From contig BMSM01000002.1 in NCBI GenBank assembly GCA_014649155.1, positions 434,001 to 498,000 on the forward strand: a stretch of 64,000 nt of DNA, written 5' to 3'. The notes under the pieces are model-generated. The model ran no database searches. It saw only the letters and a list, made by a program, of their open reading frames with translations, and had not been told where the DNA came from. Source of the stretch: Streptomyces griseoviridis. Lineage in GTDB: Bacteria; Actinomycetota; Actinomycetes; Streptomycetales; Streptomycetaceae. Shown here piece by piece: positions 8,038 to 16,350 of the stretch. The position numbers and the translations under genes are program-made. Numbering within the stretch: the first letter of the stretch is position 1; every line of letters begins with the position of its first letter.

Positions 8038-9493
8038 CAACACCATCGCGCAGCACTGGATCAACGGACGGTGGACCGGCTCCGGCTCGGTTCTGCAATC
8101 GATCAACCCGGCCGACGGCACAGTCGTCGGCTCCTTCTACGACGGTGGTGAGGCGGAGGCCTCGGCCGCCGTGGACGCCGCCGCCGTCGCGTTCGAAACC
8201 ACCGAGTGGGCCCGCACTCCTTCGCTCCGGGCGACCGCACTCAGCCGGCTGGCCGACGCCCTCGAGGCCCGGGTGCCCGAGATCGCGGCCATGTTGTCCC
8301 GGGAGAACGGCAAGCTGCTGGGTGAGACCACGTGGGAGGTCAGCGGTGCGGTCGGGTGGCTGCGGTACGCGGCGGCCTCTGCACGCACTCAGAGCGCCGG
8401 GCGCGCCGCCGAGACGGCACCCGGCCAGTACACCCACTCGGTGCCCGAACCGCTCGGTGTCGCCGGGATCATCTCTCCCTGGAACTCCCCCATCATGCTC
8501 ACCGTGCGGGCACTGGGCCCGGCACTGGCCGCCGGCTGCACCGTCGTGGTCAAACTTCCGGCTCAGACGGCACTGACCAATGAGCTTTTCGCGCAGGTCC
8601 TGGCCTCGGTCACGGAGATTCCGGCGGGCGTGGTCAGCGTGTTCACCGAGTCCGGCAACACCGGGGCCCCGTTCCTGGTCTCCTCGGACAAGGTCGACGT
8701 GATCAACTACACCGGCAGTACGCCGGTCGGGCGCCGCATCGCGGCCGCGGCCTCCACGACGCTCAAGCGGCTCGGTCTGGAACTGGGCGGCAAGGCGCCG
8801 ATGGTGATCCTTCCCGACGCCGATCTGGACGTGGTGATCCCGACCGTGGTGCAGTCGCTGGTGCTGATGAACGGGCAGTTCTGCTGCACCGGCTCCCGCG
8901 TACTGGTTCACCGGGACATCGCCGACCAGGTGCGCAGCCGACTCACCAGTGCGCTCGCGCAGGTGCGGCTCGGCTCGGGCGACGACAAGGATGCCCAGCT
9001 CGGCCCGGTGATCGACCGGGCGTCCGCCCAGCGGGTGGACGCGATCGTCGAGGAAGCCACCTCGTACGGCACGGTACTTCTGCGCGGCGGCGTGGTCACC
9101 GACGGCCCCCTGGCCGCCGGCGCGTTCTACCGGCCGAGTCTGATCGAGGTGGACCGCACCGACGTCCGGATCGTGCAGGAAGAGGTCTTCGGCCCGGTCC
9201 AGACGTTCGAGATCTTCGACGACGAGGACGACGCCGTGACCAAGGCGAACGCCACCATCTACGGTCTGGCCGCCTCGGTGTTCAGCTCGGACTCGATGAA
9301 GGCCCGGCGGATCGCCCGGCGCATCCGCACCGGCACCGTATGGATCAACACATGGGGAGCCATCAGCGAGGACTTCGAGGAGGGCGGCGTCAAGGGCAGC
9401 GGTTACGGCTATCTGTGCGGCCCGCGAGCGATCGAGGAATTCCAGGCCCTCAAGGTGTACGTGGAGCAGGACCACACCCAGTCCGCTCACTGA
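7967..9493 (+). CDS. NAD(P)-dependent aldehyde dehydrogenase
   Basis: Full-length ALDH (about 485 family residues) oxidising an aldehyde to its acid. Visible landmarks: ISPWNSPIMLTVRALGPALA (cofactor domain), NYTGSTPVGRRIAAAA, the general-base Glu in LELGGKAPM, the catalytic Cys in NGQFCCTGSRVLVH, and EEVFGPVQTFEIF. The family N-terminus would be NTIAQHWINGRW, beginning at 8036 behind GAGGAG, but that codon is ATC. The annotated start is the upstream in-frame GTG 7967 (GGAGG 11 bases before), which adds about 23 residues encoded by the duplicated region. Either weak ATC initiation or an extended protein is implied. Substrate unknown. Confidence 0.85.
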   Translation: MAEPFSWRHRSRPVPGRDHEERTINTIAQHWINGRWTGSGSVLQSINPADGTVVGSFYDGGEAEASAAVDAAAVAFETTEWARTPSLRATALSRLADALEARVPEIAAMLSRENGKLLGETTWEVSGAVGWLRYAAASARTQSAGRAAETAPGQYTHSVPEPLGVAGIISPWNSPIMLTVRALGPALAAGCTVVVKLPAQTALTNELFAQVLASVTEIPAGVVSVFTESGNTGAPFLVSSDKVDVINYTGSTPVGRRIAAAASTTLKRLGLELGGKAPMVILPDADLDVVIPTVVQSLVLMNGQFCCTGSRVLVHRDIADQVRSRLTSALAQVRLGSGDDKDAQLGPVIDRASAQRVDAIVEEATSYGTVLLRGGVVTDGPLAAGAFYRPSLIEVDRTDVRIVQEEVFGPVQTFEIFDDEDDAVTKANATIYGLAASVFSSDSMKARRIARRIRTGTVWINTWGAISEDFEEGGVKGSGYGYLCGPRAIEEFQALKVYVEQDHTQSAH

Positions 9494-9560
9494 TCAGCTC
9501 ATGACCCGTCCGGCGTCCGCCCGGGCGCCGGGCCGGGCCCCCGTACAAGAAGGCCACACC

Positions 9561-9908
9561 ATGCCGTCGAGTCTGATCACCGGAGCGACGAACGGTCTTG
9601 GTCTCGCTCTGACTGAGGAGGTTGCGGGAGTCGGGCACCAGTTGCTTCTGCACGGTCGTAACCCGCGGCAACCGGTGTCGATCGCGCAACGTTTCAGGGC
9701 CGAGCAATACATCGCCGACCTGTCCGCTCCGGCCAAGACCCAGCGACTCGCGGCCGAAGTGGTGGCACGGCACCAGCAGCGGCTGGCGGTGAAAAACCTG
9801 AGCCCTGTGCTGCTCACCCGGCAACTGCTGCCGCTGTTGCGCACGGGCAGCCCATCACGCGGCACCAACATCGCCTCGGTCGCACAGGAACCGATGGGAA
9901 CCAGAAAC
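9561..9908 (+). pseudogene. SDR-family dehydrogenase remnant
   Basis: Starts well (MPSSLITGATNGLGLALTEE with an intact TGxxxGLG cofactor motif, then YIADLSAP) but jumps from LAAEVVARHQQ directly to RLAVKNLSPVLLTRQLLPLL. This deletes the segment that should carry DVLVNNAG. It continues TNIASVAQEPM and loses all similarity before the catalytic YxxxK. Non-functional. It follows the aldehyde dehydrogenase by 67 bp. Confidence 0.75.
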
Positions 9909-9933
9909 GCAGCATTTCGATGTGGAGTGGTCC

Positions 9934-10293
9934 ATGAAGGAGAGGCTTGTTTCCCATGCCTACGGCACCGACGATGCTTCACTGCCGAGCCCACCGGCAG
10001 TGACAGACATCCGGCACACGCTCCGGGAGCAGAGCCGGAACGCGTCCGCGAACGCCGAACCCCGGCCCGGCCCCACCGTTCCGGCCGCCGTCCGGCGTTG
10101 GAAGCTGTGGCTCCTCACCGTGTGCGGTATCTACCCCACCATCGTCCTGCTGGGCCTGGCCACGAACCCTGTTCTGGGGGATCTGTACCTGCCGGTGCGA
10201 CTCGCCGTACTCGTCCCGGCGGCGGCAGCAGCGATGGTCTGGCAGATCAATCCCCGACTGCAGCGGCACTTCGGAGCTTGGCTGACCAGATGA
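9934..10293 (+). CDS. Small two-helix membrane protein
   Basis: 119 aa. A hydrophilic N-terminal half is followed by two transmembrane helices, WKLWLLTVCGIYPTIVLLGL and VRLAVLVPAAAAAMVWQI, ending in an RLQRHFGAWL amphipathic tail. The WKxWLLTxxGIYPxI ... MVWxxxPRL pattern is familiar from small actinobacterial membrane proteins encoded near monooxygenase-like genes; function unknown. An alternative GTG start at 9922 adds four residues. No clear ribosome site is visible. Confidence 0.6.
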   Translation: MKERLVSHAYGTDDASLPSPPAVTDIRHTLREQSRNASANAEPRPGPTVPAAVRRWKLWLLTVCGIYPTIVLLGLATNPVLGDLYLPVRLAVLVPAAAAAMVWQINPRLQRHFGAWLTR

Positions 10294-10460
10294 CAAGCAG
10301 TCCGACTCCGCCGCCGGTGTGCACCGCGGCGCCCGCACACCACGAACCACTGCACTCCGTCTTCGTCGCGTCGGACGTGGATCTCGCGCTGTCCGCTGGT
10401 CTGGGCGCGGGAGGCGAGCTGCTCGACGAGTCGTTCATCATGACTGCGCGGGGCTCGTAG
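10290..10460 (+). CDS. Doubtful 56-aa ORF overlapping the membrane-protein stop
   Basis: Begins ATGA-overlapped with the stop of the upstream membrane protein gene, an arrangement typical of translational coupling. Sequence includes HSVFVASDVDLALSAGLG and shows no known domain. It could be a fragment of a larger lost gene; coding status is uncertain. Confidence 0.22.
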   Translation: MTSSPTPPPVCTAAPAHHEPLHSVFVASDVDLALSAGLGAGGELLDESFIMTARGS

Positions 10461-10686
10461 GACGGCGACGAGGGGGGCGGTAGCTGGCGGAGGCGACCGT
10501 GTCAGCCGGATCTTTGCCGGGCGGGAGGAGGACCGGCACGGTGATCCGCGCGACCTTGGTGCTGTCGTTGCGGTGAGGCTGCGGTGCCCGGCTGGTGTCC
10601 TGCATGATCTTCGTTTGGGACGCGGTGTCGGTGAAGCAGATGGCTTCACGCTCCGTTTGCCGACGGGTGCGATACTTCCTGGTCAA
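10438..10686 (-). CDS. Doubtful 82-aa hypothetical protein
   Basis: Opposite-strand ORF with about 80% G/C in third positions, somewhat below the neighbouring genes, and a basic N-terminus. No recognisable domain. It fills the gap between the small membrane protein and the LAL regulator together with the preceding doubtful ORF; nothing else is seen in 10294-10739. Confidence 0.25.
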   Translation of the reverse strand: MTRKYRTRRQTEREAICFTDTASQTKIMQDTSRAPQPHRNDSTKVARITVPVLLPPGKDPADTVASASYRPPRRRPTSPAQS

Positions 10687-10739
10687 GTGCGTGGCTGGTG
10701 GTTCGACCGCTTCGCGAGGCAGGACGAGGGACGCGGCGG

Positions 10740-13523
10740 ATGTGGGCGAAGTCAGGGACAGGCATGGGCGTCGGCCCGACCGGGCTGGTCGGTCGGGAGG
10801 GCGAGCTCGCCGAGCTTGCGGCGTTCCTGGACATGGCCGGGACGGACGGAGCTGTCCTGCTGCTCACCGGTGATCCGGGCGTAGGGAAGACGGCGCTCCT
10901 GGACGCGACCGCCGAGCTGGCGGTGGCGAACGGAGTGCGGGTCGTCCGCGGGAGCGGTGTCGAGTACGAGACGGACATCAGCTTCGCGGGGCTCCATCAG
11001 CTCGTCGGCTCGCTGCCGGACGAGCTCGGTCGTCTGCCGCGCTCCATGCGGGAGGCCCTCGAGGTCGCCCTCGGTCTCGGCGCCGGTCCCGCGCCGAGCC
11101 GGATCGCCGTCCTGAACGCGGCACTGTCCCTGTTCCACGAGGCCGCGAAGGAGCGGCCGTTGCTCCTCGTGGTCGATGACCTCCATGTCGTCGACCGGGC
11201 GAGCCAGGCTGCGGTGGGTTTCGTCGCCAGAAGACTGGGGGGCCGCCGCATCGGGCTGCTCGGAGCGCAGCGGGCGGAGCCCGGCGAATCCTTCCGGTCC
11301 ACCGGGCTGTCGGAACTCGAGGTCGCGCCGCTGGGTGACGCGGACGCCCTGCGGCTGCTGTCCCGGCGCTTTGCTCACCTTCCCCGCCGGGTTCTTTCGA
11401 CCGTGGCGCACGAGGCGCAGGGAAATCCCCTGGCGCTGCTCGAGTTCGCCGGGTCCACCGGGGTGTCCGGCGACCAACACGGCCAATGGGCGGGGTGGGC
11501 GAGCGGCCCGGGGCGGGATGTCCGCGCTCTGTACGGCGCCCGCGTCGGACGACTGCCGCGGGGAACGCGCGAGGTGCTGCTGCTCGCGGCTCTTGAGGGC
11601 TCCGGCGACATCGGCGTCCTCGAGGCGGCCGGCGGGCCGGGCAGCCTTGAGGAACTCGCTCCCGCGGAGCGTGACCACCTGGTCATGGTCGCGGAGAACG
11701 GCCGCGCGGTGCGCTTCAGGCATCCGCTGGTCAGGTCCGCGGTGGTCGACGGTGCCACCGGTGAACAGCGGCGCGGCGCCCACCGCCGGCTGGCCGACGC
11801 GCTGGCCGACCAGCCCGAGCGGCGCGGTGATCACCTCGCGCGAGCCACGACGGCGCCCGACGAGGCGGTCGCCGCCGTTGTGGAGTCGGCGGCCCGGAGC
11901 GGCCTGCGGCGCGGTGACGCTGACGGCGCGATCGCGAGATTGCGGCGCGCGGCCGAACTGAGCCCCGACCGAGCGGACCGCAGGCGCCGCCTGTCTCAGG
12001 CCGCCTATGCCGCCGCCTGGGTCGCAGGCCATCTGGAGATCAGCCACGAGATCATGCGTGAGGTCGAGGGCGGTCCGGCGGCCCGGTCGCTCTCGGCGGC
12101 CGCGACGGCCGGCTTCCTGGTGCTCGTCACGGAAGGCGACGCCGATACGGCCCATGCACTCCTGATGGAGGCGGTCGAGCAGGCCCCGGTGATGCCCGGA
12201 CCGCCGCGTGAGGAGCTGGAGACCGCGCTGTTCACTCTCACCCTCGCCAGCCAGTACTCGGGTCGGCCCGAGCACTGGCAGCCTCTGGTCGATGTGCTCG
12301 CCCGGTTCCCCGAGGCAGCGCCCGCCGCCGCGGCGTCGCTGGGGCGTGTCCACCACGACCTCGGCTCCGTCACCGACGGCATGCTGCGCCGCCTGGACGA
12401 GGAGATCGCGCGGCTGAAGGACCAGAGTGATGCCGACGTGGTCATCCGCACCGCCCTGATCGCCTCGTACCTCGACCGGCTTCCGGGCTGTCGCGAGGCC
12501 GTGTCCCGGGTCATACGCGACGGCGGCGCGGTGGGATCGAGCATGCCGGCCCTGATGTTCGTCGCCCTGGACGACCTGTACGCCGGCCGGTGGCAGGCGT
12601 CGGCCGGTGCCGCGGACGAGCTCATCGCACTGTCCGAGGAGACGGGGTACCACCTGTTCGCCCAGGTGGGGCACTACGTCGCTGCGATGGCCGCGGCCCA
12701 GAGCGGCTCCCTCGACGCGTGCCGGGAGCACTGCGAGGACATCTGGGGGTGGTCGGGTCCCAGGGGCCTGCGGCGGCTGGAAAACTGCGCCCACCAGGCG
12801 GCGGCCCGGGTGGCCCTCGGCGCCGCCGACTTCGAGACGGCGTTCCGGCACGCCACGGCGATCTGCGCTCCGGGTGTGCTGCCGCCGTTCAACCCCGAGG
12901 CCGTGTGGTCCGCGCCGGACCTCGTCGAAGCCGCCGTGCGCTCCGGGCGGCACGCGGAGGCGCGACGGCACGCGGACGCGCTGCGCGACGCCTGTGTCGG
13001 TCACCTCTCGGTGCGGTTCGCGCTGAGCACGGCCACGGTCACGGCGATGACATCGGCCGCCGAGGACATGGTCCGGTGCTTCGAGGAGGCGCTCGGGCTG
13101 CCGGGCGTCGAGCAGTGGCCCTTCGAGGTCGGCCGTGCTCATCTGGCGTACGGCGAGAGGCTGCGCCGTCAGGGACTCAACCGCGAGGCCCGGGCGCAGC
13201 TGGCCGCCGCCCGCAGCCGCTTCGAGAAGCTCGGGGCCCGTTCGTGGGAGGCCCGGGCCGCGGCGGAGCTGCGCGCCACCGGGATGACGCGGATCGGCCG
13301 GGGCAAGGCCGGTGAGACCCTCACCCCGCAGGAGCTGGAGGTCGCCAGGCTGGCGGCGACGGGGCTGTCGAACCCGCAGATCGCGTCGCGTCTGTTCCTC
13401 TCGCCGCGGACCGTGTCGTCGCATCTCTACCGAGTGTTCCCGAAGCTGGGGATCACGTCGCGGGCCGGGCTCCGCGACGCTCTGGAGGCGCTGCCTCCCG
13501 AGCCTCCGGCCACCCGGCCGTGA
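10740..13523 (+). CDS. LAL-type LuxR family transcriptional regulator with AAA ATPase domain
   Basis: 927 aa, typical of large ATP-binding LuxR (MalT-like) regulators. The N-terminal P-loop is GDPGVGKT (residues 44-51), Walker B is LLLVVDDLHVVD (about 140-152), followed by a long alpha-helical TPR-like region. The C-terminal HTH is LTPQELEVARLAATGLSNPQIASRL...TVSSHLYRVFPKLGI. ATG 10740 follows GAGGGA at good spacing. Such proteins usually activate adjacent catabolic or secondary-metabolite genes on inducer and ATP binding. The likely local target is the hydrolase/ABM pair immediately downstream; this is inference from position. Confidence 0.92.
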   Translation: MWAKSGTGMGVGPTGLVGREGELAELAAFLDMAGTDGAVLLLTGDPGVGKTALLDATAELAVANGVRVVRGSGVEYETDISFAGLHQLVGSLPDELGRLPRSMREALEVALGLGAGPAPSRIAVLNAALSLFHEAAKERPLLLVVDDLHVVDRASQAAVGFVARRLGGRRIGLLGAQRAEPGESFRSTGLSELEVAPLGDADALRLLSRRFAHLPRRVLSTVAHEAQGNPLALLEFAGSTGVSGDQHGQWAGWASGPGRDVRALYGARVGRLPRGTREVLLLAALEGSGDIGVLEAAGGPGSLEELAPAERDHLVMVAENGRAVRFRHPLVRSAVVDGATGEQRRGAHRRLADALADQPERRGDHLARATTAPDEAVAAVVESAARSGLRRGDADGAIARLRRAAELSPDRADRRRRLSQAAYAAAWVAGHLEISHEIMREVEGGPAARSLSAAATAGFLVLVTEGDADTAHALLMEAVEQAPVMPGPPREELETALFTLTLASQYSGRPEHWQPLVDVLARFPEAAPAAAASLGRVHHDLGSVTDGMLRRLDEEIARLKDQSDADVVIRTALIASYLDRLPGCREAVSRVIRDGGAVGSSMPALMFVALDDLYAGRWQASAGAADELIALSEETGYHLFAQVGHYVAAMAAAQSGSLDACREHCEDIWGWSGPRGLRRLENCAHQAAARVALGAADFETAFRHATAICAPGVLPPFNPEAVWSAPDLVEAAVRSGRHAEARRHADALRDACVGHLSVRFALSTATVTAMTSAAEDMVRCFEEALGLPGVEQWPFEVGRAHLAYGERLRRQGLNREARAQLAAARSRFEKLGARSWEARAAAELRATGMTRIGRGKAGETLTPQELEVARLAATGLSNPQIASRLFLSPRTVSSHLYRVFPKLGITSRAGLRDALEALPPEPPATRP

Positions 13524-13540
13524 GAGCTACCGATCGGGTC

Positions 13541-13561
13541 TCAGTACTGCCCCGGTACTGA
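13541..13561. promoter_or_regulatory. Inverted repeat TCAGTAC-N7-GTACTGA
   Basis: Perfect 7-bp arms (13541-13547 and 13555-13561), just after the LAL stop and just before the duplicated upstream region. It could be a regulator operator for the hydrolase gene or a weak terminator of the LAL gene. The loop is short and no T-run follows, favouring an operator. Confidence 0.45.
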
Positions 13562-13574
13562 CCTAAGCATGACC

Positions 13575-13694
13575 AGCGAGCCGTCGGCCGGATGTCAGTC
13601 AGCTGACGGAGGCTGTCGGCACGGTGGCCGAGCCATTCTCGTGGAGACATCGAATCCGCCCGGTACCCGGGCGAGACCACGAGGAGCGGACCAT
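13575..13694 (+). repeat. Duplicated 120-bp upstream region, copy 2
   Basis: 118/120 identical to 7918-8037. It carries the palindrome GTCAGCTGAC (13598-13607) and GAGGAG leading into ATG 13693. Because the start codon and ribosome site are intact here, this is probably the ancestral copy. Just upstream, copy 2 has nine extra bases between CCTAAGC and GAG relative to copy 1. Confidence 0.95.
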
Positions 13695-14517
13695 GCCGTT
13701 CGTCACCACCGGCGACGGAGTCGAGATCTTCTACAAGGACTGGGGCTCGGGCCGGCCGGTCATGTTCCACCACGGCTGGCCGCTGAGCTCGGACGACTGG
13801 GACGCCCAGTTGCTGTTCCTCGTCCGGCGAGGCTACCGCGTCGTCGCCCACGACCGCCGCGGACACGGCCGCTCCGCCCAGGTCGGCCACGGGCACGGCA
13901 TGGACCGCTACGCGGCGGACGCCGCCACCGTGGTGGCGCACCTCGGCCTGCGCGACGTCGTCCACGTCGGCCACTGCGCCGGTGGCGGAGAGGTCGCCCG
14001 GTACGTCGCCAGGCACGGTGCCGGCCGGGTCGCCAAGGCCGTCCTCATCGCAGCGGTCCCGCCGCTCATGGTCCGAACGGAAGCCAACCCCGCAGGGCTG
14101 CCGGCGGAAGTTTTCGACGGCTTCCGCGAGGGCGTGGCCACCGACCGATCCCAGTTCTACCTCGACATCGCCTCCGGGCCGTTCTACGGGTTCAACCGTC
14201 CGGGCGCGGACGTCTCCCAGGGCATCATCCAGAACTGGTGGCGCCAGGGGATGGCCGGCAGCGCGCAGGCACACCACGAGGGGGTCGAAGCGTTCTCGGA
14301 GACGGACTTCACCGACGACCTCCGGGCGATCGACGTGCCCACGCTCATCATGCACGGCGACGACGACCAGATCGTCCCGATCGCCAACTCCGCCCGGTCG
14401 GCGGTCACGTTGGTCAAGAACGCGGGCCTGAAGGTCTACCCGGGCCTGTCGCACGGCATGTGCACCGTCAACGCCGACACCGTCAACGCCGACCTCCTCG
14501 ACTTCATCAAGAGCTGA
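13693..14517 (+). CDS. Alpha/beta hydrolase, chloroperoxidase-like, with Cys at the nucleophile position
   Basis: 274 aa, clearly paralogous to the protein at 3490-4317 (same GDGVEIFYKDWGSGRPV opening and same GDDDQIVP acid). Acid Asp225 and His254 (GLSHGM) are conserved, but the nucleophile elbow reads VGHCAGGGE, placing Cys95 (codon TGC) where the family has Ser. Cys nucleophiles occur naturally in dienelactone hydrolases, so altered rather than lost activity is possible. ATG 13693 is eight bases after GAGGAG inside the duplicated region. The ABM gene follows 66 bp later, probably in one transcript that ends at the hairpin at 14964. Confidence 0.9.
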   Translation: MPFVTTGDGVEIFYKDWGSGRPVMFHHGWPLSSDDWDAQLLFLVRRGYRVVAHDRRGHGRSAQVGHGHGMDRYAADAATVVAHLGLRDVVHVGHCAGGGEVARYVARHGAGRVAKAVLIAAVPPLMVRTEANPAGLPAEVFDGFREGVATDRSQFYLDIASGPFYGFNRPGADVSQGIIQNWWRQGMAGSAQAHHEGVEAFSETDFTDDLRAIDVPTLIMHGDDDQIVPIANSARSAVTLVKNAGLKVYPGLSHGMCTVNADTVNADLLDFIKS

Positions 14518-14583
14518 CCCGGCTCGGTGCCGACACACAGTCCGTCAGCACGGAACACAACACGGAACAGAGAAGGAATCACC

Positions 14584-14907
14584 ATGACCGCAACACCCAC
14601 CGGCTACGTGACCGTCGTCTGGGACGCGAAGGCGAAGGCGGGCAGGGAGGCCGACCTCAAGGCGTTCATCACCGCCGCCGTCACCCCCTCGCGCAACGAC
14701 CCCGGCAACATCGACTACGAGGCCCACGAAGTCGAGGGCCGACCCGGCGAATTCGTCATCTACGAACGCTGGGAGACACGCACCCACCTCGACGCACACC
14801 TCGCCGCGCCCCGAATGCGGGAACTCGTCCCGCAGATGCTCGAACTGATCGACGGGTCCATCGAGGACGGCATCCGCCTGCTGCGCCCGTTCCGCCCCGC
14901 CCACTAG
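14584..14907 (+). CDS. Antibiotic biosynthesis monooxygenase (ABM) domain protein
   Basis: 107 aa, single ferredoxin-like ABM fold as in quinol monooxygenases (YgiN/ActVA-Orf6 relatives), which act as small cofactor-free dimers. Visible pattern: YVTVVWDAKAKAGREADL, then PGNIDYEAHEVEGRPGEF, then IYERWETRTHLDAHLAAPRM, the typical xxExWxxxxxxxxHxxxxH block. GAAGGAATCACC precedes the ATG. Following the hydrolase, it suggests a two-gene oxidative detoxification unit; substrate unknown. Confidence 0.88.
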   Translation: MTATPTGYVTVVWDAKAKAGREADLKAFITAAVTPSRNDPGNIDYEAHEVEGRPGEFVIYERWETRTHLDAHLAAPRMRELVPQMLELIDGSIEDGIRLLRPFRPAH

Positions 14908-14963
14908 CGCCGGACGCCCGTCGGCATCGAAGCCGGCGGGCCGCACCGCCGCGAGCCCGACCC

Positions 14964-15001
14964 GCGGGTGCTCCCGGTGACCGCTTCCCGGGAGCACCCG
15001 C
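14964..15001 (+). terminator. Strong intrinsic terminator-like hairpin
   Basis: Perfect 14-bp stem (GCGGGTGCTCCCGG and its complement) with a 10-nt loop, followed by TTT, 56 bp after the ABM stop. It should end the hydrolase-ABM transcript. Confidence 0.85.
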
Positions 15002-15002
15002 T

Positions 15003-15397
15003 TTGACGAGGGCATGGCTGTCACCGCGATGAGCGCGGTCGTCCTGCGTGAGACTCTGTCCGATCCGCGCCGGATCCCCACGACGCGGCGCGTGCAGAAA
15101 GCGCTCCTCGCGGCGTCCCGGCAGGCAGGGGGCATCTCCGCCGGGTCGGACCGCTCGATGCCGGGCGCGGCGGGCAGTGCCCTGGCCTCCGGGCCGGCGG
15201 ACCGCGTCGCCGGCCGGTACCTGCGGCGCGTCCTGGAGCGCTATCCCGGTGACCCGGTGGTGAGGACCGCCTTCCGCTCCGTACTGGGCCTCTGCGCACC
15301 CGTCACCAGCCTGTTCGCCCCCTCCGTGGCCGTCCTCCGGCCGCCCATGCCGACGCCGGCCGAGCCGCCGACGTCACCGGAGGAACCCGGGGCCTGA
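15003..15397 (+). pseudogene. C-terminal fragment of an FAD-dependent monooxygenase
   Basis: The reading FDEGMAVTAMSAVVLRETL matches the GQGMxxAxxxAxxL block of FAD-monooxygenase C-terminal halves. It is followed by TTRRVQKALLAASRQ, RYLRRVLERYPGDPVVRTAF and VTSLFAPSVAVL, typical of the helical tail of these enzymes. The FAD-binding and substrate domains are absent and homology begins abruptly beside a terminator hairpin. No ribosome site is visible, so this is a truncated relic. Confidence 0.6.
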
Positions 15398-15479
15398 GGA
15401 AGTGCGGCAGCTGATGGGCTGTCCGGCTGGCTGGTTGGGTGGGCGGTCGCAGCCTTCCGGGCCTGGCGGGGGATGGTCC

Positions 15480-15660
15480 GGGCTTGTCGAGGTGCCCGTG
15501 CACCGTGAAACGGGGCACGCCGAATCTGTCGGGGATCTGCTGGACGGTCTTCTCCCGCTCGTCGTCGTAGAGCCGCTGGACGAGCACGGCCTGGTCCGCG
15601 GTGAGCTCGGCCTGCGCCCGCCGTCTGTTCCGGCGGCGGATCCAACGCGTTCGGCGCGGG
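15480..15660 (-). pseudogene. Tn3-type serine resolvase C-terminal HTH fragment
   Basis: Minus-strand reading RRAQAELTADQAVLVQRLYD, then EREKTVQQIPDRFGVPRFTV and GHLDK, is the DNA-binding tail of resolvases (Hin/Tn3-like HTH). The catalytic domain is missing. Complements the transposase fragment at 7.5 kb and the recombinase remnant at 17.3 kb as evidence for past Tn3-like elements. Confidence 0.7.
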
Positions 15661-15744
15661 ATTCCATCTCCACGCTCACGTCACTCCGCCCCGGTGGGCA
15701 GAACCCACGCGAACCCTACGGTTCGCACGGGGTCGCCCAGCTGA

Positions 15745-16188
15745 TCAGAGAGGCTGGCGAGGTGCCGCGAGTACGTCCCTGAGTACCTTCTCGAGCGTGA
15801 CGCGGGCCAGTTCGTGTCTCAGGGTCTCCTCGATGTCCTGGTAGATGCCCCGCATCGCCGGCTGGATGCCGTGACCCACCACGCATCCCTGGTCCGGGGT
15901 GGTGCGGTGCATCGCGAACAGCGGGCCGGGTTCCACTGCCTCGTACACGTCGAGCAGGGTGATCGACCCCAGCTCGCGCGCCAGCGACCAGCCCGCGCCC
16001 GCGCCCCGCCGGGACTCCACGAGGCCGGCCCTGCGCAGCTCGCCGAGCAGCCGCCTGACCACCACGGGGTTGGTGTTCGCACTGGCCGCGACCTGCTCGG
16101 AGGTGGCGACCTCATGGCCCTGGCGCTGATAGAGACCGATCCAGGCCAGCGCATGGGCGGCGATGGTCAGCCTGCTGTTGGCGCTCAT
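15745..16188 (-). CDS. Rrf2 family transcriptional regulator
   Basis: 147 aa winged-helix Rrf2 protein. N-terminal SRLTIAAHALAWIGLYQRQG, recognition region SANTNPVVVRRLLGELRRAGLVESRRGAGAGWSL (read in two parts) and the C-terminal dimerisation helix are all present. Only one Cys is seen (in DQGCVVGHG), so a classical three-Cys iron-sulfur cluster is unlikely. That places it nearer the YwnA-like branch than IscR/NsrR. GGAGGGATC precedes ATG 16188. It is divergent from the SnoaL-like gene across a 162-bp gap packed with half-sites, so it almost certainly represses both itself and that gene. Confidence 0.9.
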   Translation of the reverse strand: MSANSRLTIAAHALAWIGLYQRQGHEVATSEQVAASANTNPVVVRRLLGELRRAGLVESRRGAGAGWSLARELGSITLLDVYEAVEPGPLFAMHRTTPDQGCVVGHGIQPAMRGIYQDIEETLRHELARVTLEKVLRDVLAAPRQPL

Positions 16189-16201
16189 GATCCCTCCTCC
16201 G

Positions 16202-16281
16202 GTCGCAACGCTCCATGTTACGACAGCACAGTCGCAACAGTGAAGGTTGCGACAACCTGTCGTAACGATTATGGTTACGAC
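16202..16281. promoter_or_regulatory. Array of six alternating GTTRCGAC half-sites
   Basis: GTCGCAAC 16202, GTTACGAC 16217, GTCGCAAC 16231, GTTGCGAC 16246, GTCGTAAC 16259 and GTTACGAC 16274 alternate in orientation with starts 13-15 bp apart. They form two clean dyads (16217-16238 and 16246-16266). The array fills the Rrf2/SnoaL intergenic region and is the presumed Rrf2 operator. A seventh near-match, GTTGCGAA, lies at 16326. Confidence 0.88.
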
Positions 16282-16350
16282 GGCCGGAAAAGGGGCAATC
16301 GAAGGCAAGCGCGGATCGTGAGCGTGTTGCGAAATCAGAGGAGAACAGGA

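Noticed and set aside
10752..13424. An 890-codon antisense frame under the LAL regulator
   Set aside because: Complementary-strand shadow; no motif, composition typical of antisense of GC-rich coding DNA.
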